From Perca fluviatilis (taxonomy: Eukaryota > Chordata > Actinopteri > Perciformes > Percidae): a DNA stretch of 64,000 nucleotides. The stretch spans positions 30,938,215 to 31,002,214 of the forward strand of contig NC_053127.1 in assembly GCF_010015445.1 (NCBI RefSeq), given 5' to 3'. The notes beneath the pieces were generated by a model. It was not told the DNA's origin, did not search any database, and saw only the letters and a list, made by a program, of their open reading frames with translations. Below, piece by piece: positions 1-11,300 of the stretch; within the stretch, counting starts at the first letter, position 1, and each line of letters starts with the position of its first letter. The translations under genes were made by a program, and so were the position numbers.

Positions 1-831
1 GTCATAAGGTGAAGTCAGCACAGAGATCAGGATTTATGAGCGTTGTCAGAAGTGGGGTACCAGCAGTTCCAATTCGAGCGATGGAGAAACCTTTGAAGGC
101 CATGTAGCACTCAGGGAAAAGTGTCAGATATCACACGGCTCCCCTGACAACGACTTGTACTGCACAGTGAGAGTGGCCTGCTTAAGCTTGGAAAATATGA
201 TTTGGAGGCAACTAGCGCAGTTCAATAAATGGATGAAATATAAGACAGCATGACGAACCCTAAGACATCTTTTCAAATGTCCTTTTCAAGCACAGATATA
301 ACATTTTGTAGCTCCTTTTCACCTCTAAAATGTTTAACTGGTATTATAATTGATGTTCAGGCGAATATCCCTTCCATTTCTCTGGTTGCATTACGCCATT
401 CAAGCAGATGGTGCAAAGAAATCAGCAGAACTGCCTTTATTAGATTTAACGGTTTTATACATTAATTTGATGAAAATCTGTTTTTGTCTTTAGTATGTTA
501 GGCTTTTTATCTCTCAATTTCCACAGGATTTACAATATCGCAAACTGTATTTGTTACTTTAATATAGAGTTGCATTCACTGTGACAGAAACTGTATCTGT
601 TATGGTTCTGTAGAATGGATTCAGATGAACGGTTAACTCAGGTATATTTATTAAAAAAAAAAGTCAAAGTCAGCAAGCAGGAGAACTGAGGAGTCACGGT
701 GGGAAGTGGGCAGACCGGTGAGAGGTTCCCAGTACACAACGGACCTTTTTCACAGCAGACAGTTTGACAGCTGAAATTGATAACCTTAACGATGGCTCAA
801 TTCCATCAATTGTCCCAGTAAGCTATTACAG
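1..831. other. Upstream or intronic DNA, nothing recognised
   Basis: AT-rich sequence with short chance frames only. It is probably the 5' intron of gdpd5 or upstream DNA; I see no exon for the missing N-terminus of gdpd5. Confidence 0.4.
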
Positions 832-2546
832 TGATGGTGCGTTCTTTTTGTCTTGTAATCACGACTATTAGCTTGAGCGTGACGTCACATCCGGGTCGAA
901 AAACGAATAACCGCGGGTTGTTGCATTCTTTTTGTCACACAATACTACGAGTCGGAGAAAAGATGGATTTTTGTAACATTTTTAGTAACATTTAGGATTC
1001 TATTCACCCAGTTATTGACATATTACACACATATATTTCACAGTTTGATACATGAAAATTACGTTTTGATTAACGTTAACGTTAGGCTACTGCTCTGCTT
1101 TCTGCTCAAGACTCGGCTTAAAGCCATTGTTGTCATATAGCAACCGAGCGTCTCTAGCCAATTTCAGCTGCACAAGCTACAAAATAACTAATCAGGCGGT
1201 ATTTAACTCCTAATAAGACTGTAGCGACATGTCTATAGGTAGCAGTATACAGCGCTATGTTTAACTCCTAATAAGACTGTAGAGACATGTCTATAGGTAG
1301 CAGTATACAGCGCTATGTTTAACTCCTAATAAGACTGTAGAGACATGCCTATAGGTAGCAGTATACAGCGCTATGTTTAACTCCTAATAAGACTGTAGCG
1401 ACATGTCTATAGGTAGCAGTATACAGCGCTATGTTTAACTCCTAATAAGACTGTAGCGACATGCCTATAGGTAGCAGTATACAGCGCTATGTTTAACTCC
1501 TAATAAGACTGTAGCGACATGTCTATAGGTAGCAGTATACAGCGCTATGTTTAACTCCTAATAAGACTGTAGAGACATGTCTATAGGTAGCAGTATACAG
1601 CGCTATGTTTAACTCCTAATAAGACTGTAGAGACATGTCTATAGGTAGCAGTATACAGCGCTATGTTTAACTCCTAATAAGACTGTAGAGACATGCCTAT
1701 AGGTAGCAGTATACAGCGCTATGTTTAACTCCTAATAAGACTGTAGCGATCGCCTATAGGTAGCAGTATACAGCGCATGTTTAACTCCTAATAAGACTGT
1801 AGCGACATGCCTATAGGTAGCAGTATACAGCGCTATGTTTAACTCCTAATAAGACTGTAGCGACATGCCTATAGGTAGCAGTATACAGCGCCATGTTTAA
1901 CTCCTAATAAGACTGTAGCGACATGCCTATAGGTAGCAGTATACAGCGCTATGTTTAACTCCTAATAAGACTGTAGAGACATGCCTATAGGTAGCGTATA
2001 CAGCGCCATGTTTAACTTCTAATAAGACTGTAGCGACATGCCTATAGGTAGCAGTATACAGCGCCTATGTTTAACTCCTAATAAGACTGTAGCGACATGT
2101 CTATAGGTAGCAGTATACAGCGCCATGTTTAACTCCTAATAAGACTGTAGTGACATGCCTATAGGTAGCAGTATACAGCGCCATGTTTAACTCCTAATAA
2201 GACTGTAGAGACATGCCTATAGGTAGCAGTATACAGCGTATAGTTTAACTCCTAATAAGACTGTAGAGACATGCCTATAGGTAGCAGTATACAGCGCTAT
2301 GTGTACGACTTCTTCATTTGGTTACAACAAAGACAAAAGTGCTTAAAATTGTAGATAACCACAATGTTTACTACGTGTGATGCACGACGTAGCCATCTTT
2401 GAAAGTGAGCTCGGGGTCCTCTGAGTTCAGACGACTTGACGAGTCGTAAATACGACCTCGGGGGCGTTCTTTTTGCAACTTCCGGGTCGTAACTCCGGAA
2501 AACAACTCGTAAAACGACTTCGGTGGACAAAAAGAACGCACCATCA
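832..2546. mobile_element. Non-autonomous DNA transposon with terminal inverted repeats
   Basis: The ends are inverted copies over 21 bp (832-852 and 2526-2546; core gatggtgcgttctttttgtc). Both subterminal regions repeat cgttctttttg and tccgggtcg. The interior is almost wholly a minisatellite. No transposase frame and no clear target duplication, so the superfamily is undecided. Confidence 0.7.
1202..2301. repeat. Minisatellite, 58-bp unit, about 19 copies
   Basis: The unit starts tttaactcctaataagactg and ends agtatacagcgctatg. Copies start at 1202, 1260, 1318, 1376 and so on. Variants differ mainly at tagcgacatg/tagagacatg and at catgtc/catgcc; a few have one- to three-base indels near 1750, 1990, 2065 and 2240. 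Confidence 0.97.
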
Positions 2547-3694
2547 GTCAGCATGCACAATACCAGGGCCTCTCCTAAGTGGAATGCAGCCATCATTAAT
2601 GCTTTTGAATACACCTGTGCTTTTCCTACTATGACATGTCAACATGTCTGCCGTGCAGCGTGTTCCAGAACACGGCTCTGAGCAGGCAGGCAGCGCCTTA
2701 AACACAGGTGGTGAACTAGAGCAAGGCAGAGACACAGAAATGTTAGCCACTAGGACCAGGCCGTAGCGTTGGGAACTGACTAACTGTTCCACTGGCTGGT
2801 TTTATTACTGGAACGAGCCACAGGTGTGAGACACTGCAGGTGATAATCAGCCAGAAGAGGGGGAGCCAGAGCAACACGCCCTCAATCACACACACTTACA
2901 GATCATGACGGACAGAGGCTCGATCTCGTCAACCTTATTTAATAGCTCCTCGACTCCTCGGTCCTCAGGAAGTTATTCTGTCCCTCCTCGATGAAGGCCG
3001 TCTCAAAGCTCTTGTTTCTGCCCTGAGGAGCGAGCATCGAGGAGCCGTGCAGCTGAAAGCCGTTGTTAACTCCGCCCTTACAGCCGACGAATTCATGTGA
3101 CGCTTCAGAGGAAAGGACGTCTCATCTACCTAAAAACACATTTGCTCGTTGCCTCTCTCCTCCCGTGATTTCCTCGGTGGGAGGGAGTAAGACGCGAGGA
3201 AGGGAGGCAAGTGGAGGACTCGGGGAGGCAATTTAAGCAACATGAGACGCAGCGAGAGACAGCAGGGAAGGGAAAAAGGGGAAACGTGAGGAAAGTGGAG
3301 GTGGCAAGGCCAAATCATGACAGTTACCCATACTGCCCACCTTCATTCAGAGGTATCCCTGCTGCTGGAGGCAGGACAGACAGCCTCACTGGAGCAGCTG
3401 TGGATTGAAAGTCTTGCTAAAGGGAGTTTTGACAGCAGCTACTGAGGAGCAGGCTTCTCCTCTTCACAATTTTCTTCACCAAGGAGATTCTCTCAGCCAG
3501 GGATTACTTGACCTGTTAGTCACAACCTTGCTCCGACCCTAGTCGTAACCCTGCCTGAAAGTGGAATCCTAATCTACCAAACAGCCGGTCTCTGGAGGAT
3601 GCATACTATAGAGCTCACAAGCGTGTTTCCAGAAACAAAACTCCCATTAATTTTCTCCATAAGGGTTTTGATAATGAGCTTTAATGTCTAAACC
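2547..3694. other. Non-coding stretch, possible old repeat
   Basis: No exon was recognised. 2925-3260 is unusually rich in tcctcg/cgagga words on both strands, suggesting an old inverted-repeat element. Confidence 0.3.
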
Positions 3695-3702
3695 ATCTAA
3701 GG

Positions 3703-4250
3703 TAGGGATGCACCGAATATTCGGCCACCGAAAATTTTCGGCCGAAAATGGCCCAAAAGGGCATTTTCGGTTTCGGCCGAAATACCTTTATCACCGAAAC
3801 AATACGGCCGAAAATGTTGTGATGACGCAAACAGAAACCGCGACCTGCACGTGTGTCAGTACCCGATCCATTCCACCTGCAAAGCGTCTCCTAGGTAAAG
3901 AGGTTGAGACGGACCACGGAGTGAAAACAATGAAAAGTGCTCTTAGAGTCTGTCAGCACACGTTTCAGTGAGATCTGTTCGGATCCTCTGCACTTCATCG
4001 CGACTGTACTTGATCCGCGTTATAAAGACCATTACTTGGATGCGGAAATAAAGCAGGGCGCACGAGAAATGATCCAGGCCGCCATGGAGACGGAGAACCC
4101 GCGTGGAGACGGAGCGCGCACGGAGCAGCGCCCAGCGCAGGAGGAGATCAGAGCGCAGAAAAAAAGACTTGTCTCGCTGCACCAGATGAGGGGCATGCAC
4201 CCTCGTTGTCTGATATGTTCAGTGAAATCCTGCAAGAAAGTGCCTCAATT

Positions 4251-4306
<56 letters not shown>

Positions 4307-4583
4307 TAGGTAAGCTATTCTGTTCTTAGGCTACTGTATACTGTATGTGACTATCAGATTGTAGCCATATTTCTGCTATTTTTTTAATTAAACTTTAATA
4401 TTAATTTATACAATTGCAATGCCTTGATTTTAGTAAAGTTAGTACACAGTCATAGCCATAAATGCAATGGTACTAATAATTGGCTTAATTTCTTTCGGTG
4501 TTTCGGTTTCGGTTTTTGGTCTTGGTTTCCTCTTTTTTCGGTTTTCGGTTTCGGCCAAGAATTTTCATTTCGGTGCATCACTA
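3703..4583 (+). mobile_element. hAT transposon deletion derivative
   Basis: The ends tagggatgcaccgaa and its inverse ttcggtgcatcacta are flanked by an exact 8-bp target duplication, atctaagg, at 3695-3702 and 4584-4591. The interior keeps a transposase scrap: DPLHFIATVLDPRYKDHYLD, the LDPRYK block of hAT/ZBED-type transposases. A (TAA)n run lies at 4252-4303. Confidence 0.9.
4252..4303. repeat. (TAA)n microsatellite
   Basis: About 17 uninterrupted TAA units inside the hAT derivative. Confidence 0.95.
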
Positions 4584-5946
4584 ATCTAAGGTAGACTGAC
4601 TACAAGCTACGAGATTGTGAAACGAAGGTTTCTGCTCCTTAAGAAGCTACAAGTCCGTATGAAATCAGAATAGTTTTAAGAAAAACGTGTTTTATTCACA
4701 ATGTCATGGTGAAATAATACACTACCCACAATCCTAAGCGTAACAGCGATGTCTCTGATTGGTTGAGCTCGCGGTTACCATGGAAATGTTCACGTCACCC
4801 ACAAATGGCTATAGCGAGCTGCTGCCATTGAAGTCTATGATCGTTTCCGTATGTTTGTAAGTGTTGTTCCTTTGCCTTTGCGTTTTCAAAATGTTATTTT
4901 GCGCCGAATCAAATGTTTTATGGTCACGATTCATCTCGTAGCTGGTTGGCTTGGTTCCAGGCTTAAAACTCTTTATATAAGCATTTAATGAAATGTCAAT
5001 GGAGATATTGAAGGGTGAAAATCACTTCCGGAACCAGAGCTATTCAAAAAGTGGCTCACTGTTGAGCTCTATAGATAGAGGAGAATACATTTTAAAAAAT
5101 CTGGAATTTGGTTAATTATTCTGGGAAAAGTTGGGTTTCCTAGGGTGATTTTTCAGAAATACTGTGAACTACACTTTGTTGTGTTCAGCCGTTTCCCTCC
5201 ATTGCAAGCCCACTTAGAGTGAAAACCACAATGTAGAAATCTTCATAATAACTAGGGCGGAATCATATAAGTCACACGTTTTGGCAGGTGGTCTTGACTA
5301 TAAAAAAAACCATGAAATGTGGGTAGATGGAAAATGCTGTGTTTCTTTGAATATAAAAGTGACTCATATCCAGGACACTTCCACACAATTGTGTAAATTG
5401 ACCTCCAGGTAGCTGCGATACCAATTATAAAACGGCCACTGGTACTTGTCGCATTCCCACCTCTAGTGCCATGTTGCTACTGGCTGCATCATGTTAGAAG
5501 ACCCTTTACAAGTCGCTCTGTGTAGACTCAACTGCTTCATCCGTGCAGCCATTTGCACTTTACCTGCACACACATCTAATTATCTCCCAACATAAGCCCC
5601 TGCAAATGGTGAGTCCAGGCACGGTGTTGCAAAGCTGATTAATGCTCAACAGGATCTGTTGACTGGCCTATCATACTTTACACCTCCCCTCACATGGCAT
5701 TAGCTCCTAATCCTGTTAACTACTGAAGGGAAGAGTCCTTGAATGCTGCACACACTCTGTAAACACTTATGCATATGCTACTGTAAACCTCTTGTTTTTG
5801 TCTTTTTAATAGCATGTGGGAATGACAGGAAGTCCTTATTAGCAGAATGTTATGACAAAATAGTAGAGCTGGATAGTTAGCCTGATAAATGCTAGTCACC
5901 ATGAATGAACAGACACAGAAAAAAGCTCCACTCACAGAATCTCAAA

Positions 5947-6688
5947 TAGAGCTGCACCGATTACAACTTTCTAGGCCAATTCTGATTTCCGATTTTCTTT
6001 GAGTTAGGCCAGCCGATACCAATTTTAGCCGATTCCGATTTCATTTTTTCTAACCACTTTACAGCGCACACAAATATTTATTTTCTATCTTTTCTTTAAT
6101 AGAACATTTTGCACAGAACATAGAAATTTTTTTGAACAGATAATGGATCACTATAAAATAGAACTATATAAATGACTCCTGGTGTGGGAAATTCACACAC
6201 ATCTAAAGTGCAATGTTAGAACCATTTCCTTCTTTTCACATCCAATATCCCACTAAAGAAATTTGATTTTGGTTTTTGGTGTCGTCCCTCCACGCCCTAC
6301 TTTTTCCTTGCAGGTGTTGCATATTGCAAACTTATCTTCTGCACACACGCTGAAGAATTTCCAAACAGCTGACATGTTGCAGGTTAATTCACGAGGTTCC
6401 CTACGTGTGCGAGAATAGCGCGGACACGCGCTTCACACCGCGAGCGGGTACACGCAACACATGGTGGAAAAAGTTGAGAGAAAGGAATAAAAGAGACTGT
6501 GCTGTCGCTTCCGTGTGTGCGTGCTTCCTTGAGAACTGTAACTCGTATAACTTCTGTTGTCAGTTAATTGTAGCGTTGACCGGCATGAAATCGCCATATG
6601 TCAGACTGACCTGCCGGTCGCCGTTCATGGCCAAGCAAGCGAAAACCGGCCAATTCCGGTCACCGGCCGGTCTATCGGTGCATCTCTA
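5947..6688. mobile_element. hAT-type non-autonomous element
   Basis: The inverted ends tagagctgcaccgat and atcggtgcatctcta are flanked by the exact 8-bp duplication atctcaaa (5939-5946 and 6689-6696). The ends resemble those of the element at 3703, but the interior is different. Confidence 0.9.
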
Positions 6689-6762
6689 ATCTCAAACCAA
6701 GAAAACATCCAAGGGAATATCTTAGTACACCATAGTAATGATCACATATCATTACATACAAG

Positions 6763-6896
6763 TTTTTTTTTAAAAAAAAAAGAGGGAGGGAAAAAAATCC
6801 TTTTTACTTTTTTTTTTTTTTTTTTTTGGGGATTTTTTTTTTTTCTTTTTAAAAAATTAAAAGGGGTTTTTTTTATTTTTTTTTTTTTTTTATTTT
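6763..6896. repeat. Homopolymer-block sequence, possible assembly artefact
   Basis: Long runs of T, A and G follow one another with hardly any other words. Two similar blocks are near 41.0-41.2 kb and 41.7 kb. Confidence 0.6.
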
Positions 6897-7337
6897 GTCA
6901 GCCAAACTAAAAGTTAATCTCCACCCTTCTTAATATTGTAAAATTAAAATAAAGTATTATAAAAATCTGTACGATTGGAAATTTGGCTGTGTGATGCTAG
7001 TACCTAGTAAGCTGTATTAGTATTTTTGGGCTATTTGGGGACCGCAGAAACAAGCTGTAAGCACCACATTGATATATTGTAACCCTATAAAGTTGATATA
7101 ACATGTTAGCAAACAGCCTAATTACAGCAGTTAGAGAGCAACATTAGCATTCATTTGGAATAGTGTGACCAGTCTGACCAACTGGTAAATGTAAGTCCAA
7201 TATTCACTCTCCTTTAAGCTCTGGGTTTGGTCTCCACCTAATCCTGAAGGAAATATCTGGCTTTTTAACAGCTAAATGCTATCCACCAGCTAGTCGCTAA
7301 CTCGTCTGTTAGGTGTGTGTTGCCGGGCGAGTAAAGC

Positions 7338-7340
<3 letters not shown>

Positions 7341-7409
<69 letters not shown>
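7341..7409. repeat. (TA)n microsatellite
   Basis: About 34 TA units without interruption. Confidence 0.97.
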
Positions 7410-7412
<3 letters not shown>

Positions 7413-7609
7413 GGGTGCGATTTGTGAAAAAAACAGAGGAGGGGATGTTTTTGATCATGCACAACAAAACAAAACGTGCAAGAATTAAATCACCCTTCCA
7501 ATACCATGGATATAGTGCCACTCGACCAGCCATGCCAAAACACTTATTTATGAACTTTAATATCCAATGGAAAATAATCTCAAAATGAAATGTGACAACA
7601 TGTGTCAAC

Positions 7610-7960
7610 ATGAAACACAGCCCTTTCAAGCCGGAGAGCACTTCACGTCACGTCAAAAACAAAATACTTTCAGCCAGGAAACACTTGTTCATTCCTCGGG
7701 AGTGTTTTAATCCAAACCACAATCTTTTTCCTAGACTTAACTAGTCGTTTTGGTGTCTAAAGTTAACTGCCATCGCCGCATGATGCTCACTTTTTCTGGC
7801 TAAACTCCACTACCACGGCCTCTAAAAGGAGCGTCATCTGGCGGTGCCTGTAGCCGGCTCACAGTCACCTGTTGGCGGCAAAAACAACTGCCGCTGGTAG
7901 CCTGCGTCCCGGAGCGCTGTATCAGCTAAACACAACCAGCAACTGCCGCTCGGATTTGAT
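7610..7960. repeat. Dispersed repeat, family shared with 38.5 kb
   Basis: It shares landmarks in the same order with 38515-38860 and 39125-39150: tttcaagcc.gagag, gtgttcctt/cattcct..ggagtgtttt, actagtcgtt.tggtg, and agcaactgccgctcg. No coding sequence. Confidence 0.6.
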
Positions 7961-8234
7961 CTTTCGATGGCACTATGGACTGGTCACATTACCGCGCTTT
8001 AGTTAGTTTAAAATACTTCTATTTAAGGTATATAATATATTATCTATTGCTGAAGTAGCATTGATCACTTTGAGGGGGGGAGGGATACATATTGTCCTCA
8101 CTGGGGATAAAAATGTTTCAGCAGAGGCAGGGATATGTTGACCAGAAATGGGGAAATCCCACACATCCCCCATTTATTACCTTTTCAGTGTAATAAATGA
8201 AAATGTAAACTGATGCTTGTGCTTTCCTTCACAG

Positions 8235-8338
8235 TGGGAGTGTGCATGGTTCATCATCCTATGCAGTTCTTTCTTCCTGCTCCTCTTTTGGACCTACTTC
8301 TGGTTGGTGGCTCAAAATGATTTCAACGAGTTCAACTG
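8235..8338 (+). CDS. gdpd5: gdpd5 exon, first transmembrane segment
   Basis: The acceptor ctttccttcacag precedes TGG GAG, and the donor is gtgagt after phase 2. It encodes 34 residues, with a hydrophobic run ending in NDFNEFNW. This matches the first helix and following loop of GDPD5 (NDYDEFNW in mammals). The codons before this W-E pair would come from an upstream exon that I did not find in 1-8230. Confidence 0.9.
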
Positions 8339-11300
8339 GTGAGTCATGTGATTGTAAGCTGTTTGTGACAAGCTTTTGGAACTAGTTCAGTTGAGGTTGT
8401 GAACAGTAAGGTGCTGACCTTACCACAGCAGGGTGGCAGCCAGCACCCATCATGTGTATAGTGATTTCATGGTGTTACCGGGCTGCATAGTCTTAAGCAA
8501 AGTTTTCTTTTTTAGAGAAGAATTAGTTTCGCCATCCGTATAGATCAGTCAAACCCTAACCTGTTCACACTCCAGGTCAGTATACAACCGCTCTGGAGAA
8601 TGGAGGGACGAGACCATCCCCATCCTCACATCCACCACCGTGGGATTCAGCTACATCACATTCCTAATGGTAACTTTTTAAAACCCCCAATTTTTTTTTT
8701 TTTAAACTTGCTTATTGCAAGGTTATAATATAACAGGCTGCATATGGGTTTCTTTTTCAGATTTTAGCACTTTTCCATATATCCCTGGGCCAGCAGATGA
8801 ACCTCTACTGGGTTCACAAGGTGCTGTGATTTACATCTTACATCAATGGCCATGGATTTGCTCCACGCACACTTTTAAAAAATAATATCTCTCTCTACAG
8901 ATTGGAGTGTTGGCTACGTTGATCACCACCATCTCTGGCGTCGTCACTGTTGATGACATATGGGGGGATGAGTGGGACATCCTGCTTGTGTCACTGCAGG
9001 TTGGTCTCGAAGCAGGATGACATGAGTGTGCAGTACGCTTACTGCATGTTTTATTTTTGCTGTTGTGTTTTTACCTGTTTGGTTCTCCACGTTTTGACTG
9101 AAATTACATACAGTGTACAATAATGACAGTTAAAGGGAGGTGTAATAAATTGCAATTTCCTCAATTGATCATTTAATTGAGTGATTTAAAGTGACATAGT
9201 GGGGTGTTACTGCTCAAAAATACAACATGTCAGCACTTCAGGGTCGGCAAACTTTTTAATATAAAGTGACATTTTAAAATGTTAATCATTGTGCCAGATC
9301 AGCATTAAGCCTGCCATCCTCTACCTAGCCCGCTCAGGCAGTGTTATTTTTTTTAATCTTTATTCTGTGAAGAAGGCAATGAGTAGCCAATCAGAGGCAG
9401 AGTAAGGCGAAAATGTGGATGGAGGGAAAAAGACAATCAGACCATAAACAACAGGCTGTGCTCCGTCAATGGCTGTGAAAGAGGTCATTTCGCATGCAGA
9501 TTGGAACATTTCCAAAAAACTCTTTCGCACCCGTATTGTGCCATTGGTTGAGCTACAATGCTTTCCTTAAGGTCACTGTCCCTCGATTTAGCTGATATTA
9601 GTTTTTTTGAGGTTAGATCCTTCAATTATTCACATTTTTACTTATTGTTGCTTACTATGCAAACTCGTTTATGTTTTGACAAACTTAAAGGAATAGTTTG
9701 GGGAAATATTTGTTATATATTTGTTGCCAAAAGTTACATGAGAAGATTGATACCACTCTCATATATGTCCATTAAATATGAAGCAACAGCCAGTTAGCTT
9801 AGCATAGCATAAAGAAGTTAAGTCACTGCTCCATGCCAAGACACACATAACGCCTCGTAAAACAACAACGTAGCGAGCTTTTATGGTGTCGGTAGGCAGA
9901 CTATTTTCCTTCCTACTGAGCCAGGCTAGCTGTTTCCATCCTGCTTTCATCCTTTAGCTAAGCTAAGGTAGCCAGCTGCTGGACGTAGGGCCTAGCTTAT
10001 TAAACATACAGATATAAGAGTGGTATCAATCCGTTTGCTACGGTACTCTAAATCTCTCTGTCCAAACTGGCATTAATGACAATTAGAACTAAACTTTGGC
10101 TTGTGAATATTAGCAATGATAAAGCTTCCGGCCTGAAAATAGCTACTGAATCACTGCAAAGTGAATTAATCTTACCACCAACATACTGATCAACAACCAC
10201 ATCAACCCCTTGTACAGCACACACATATGTTTTTGTTCTTCATACCTACCTATTTTTGACATACGTATTCATTATCTATATGCACTAAAGTTTGTACTCT
10301 GTGTAAGTAACCACCAATTAACACATTTGTGTTTTGTTACCAGTCCACAGCACCTTTCCTGCACCTTGGAGCCCTGGCAACAGTCACAGCTATCAGCTGG
10401 TTGGTAGCTGGATACGTGGTCCGCAGAGAGAGATCCAGTAAGTGTGAGCTGGTATCATATGATTTTATATAAGTAGGCGCCTTACCCTCGGGTACTCCGA
10501 AAAGATCACCACTTCTATTCATCACCACAGACAAAGCTAAACAGTTCTTGTCATAATGAGTAAATGAGATGAGGTGAAGATGAATAAAGTGACCCTTCAA
10601 CCCCCTTACTCCTCCCTCTTAGATTTCCACGTGATGGTGTTGCTGATCTACATCGTCATCCTCCTGGCTCTCTATTTGGCACCGCTCACGTTCACCTGCC
10701 CCTGCATCATGGACCGCCACAGCCTCAGACCGCGACCAGACATCATTGGTCGACGCGGAGCTCCTATGGTGAGTTGGTGCTTTGCCAGACATTGCTGTCT
10801 GATCCAGCTAATTGTTCTGTGGGCAGAACAAGTCACCGCAGAGGCCTGTCAGCAGTGTTGGGGAGTACCTAGGTACATGTAAGTAGAGCTGTAACAATTC
10901 CAAGTTTTGCTGCACAATTAATTGTCTCAGAAATAATTGCGATTAACAATATAATTGTCTCTTTCAGTTAAAAAACAAAACAAAAACATTTTTATTTATT
11001 TATTCCTTTTAAACAAATTAAAGTTTTAAAATTTCAAATTAAATGTTTTGGTTATATCACTGTTATGTGACCCAGATAATGTAGAGAATGTGTAATAACA
11101 CAAGTACACAGCCTATGAAGTAAACAACAGCTCTTTATTATCATAAAACATTTTTCTAACTGTATCCCCCCCTTGTCATTTTTGTTGCTATGAACGTAAA
11201 TAGGGTCAAGTGCCAACAGCTATAAATAAAAATATATAGTCAATTCAATTCAACAACTTTAATAATCCCACAAGGGGCAATTAGTTAGCTAATGTTAGCA

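Noticed and set aside
1202..2301. Regular array considered as a CRISPR or centromeric satellite
   Set aside because: Units are head-to-tail with no unique spacers, only 19 copies, and enclosed by transposon ends in a eukaryotic setting.
2297..2614. 105-codon minus-strand frame
   Set aside because: Lies over the right end of the TIR element with no family motif; chance frame.
3684..4329. Open frames over the element at 3703
   Set aside because: They are a fragment of a hAT transposase plus a TAA repeat, not a host gene.
7265..7641. Frames of repeated IY residues
   Set aside because: Translation of the (TA)n microsatellite.
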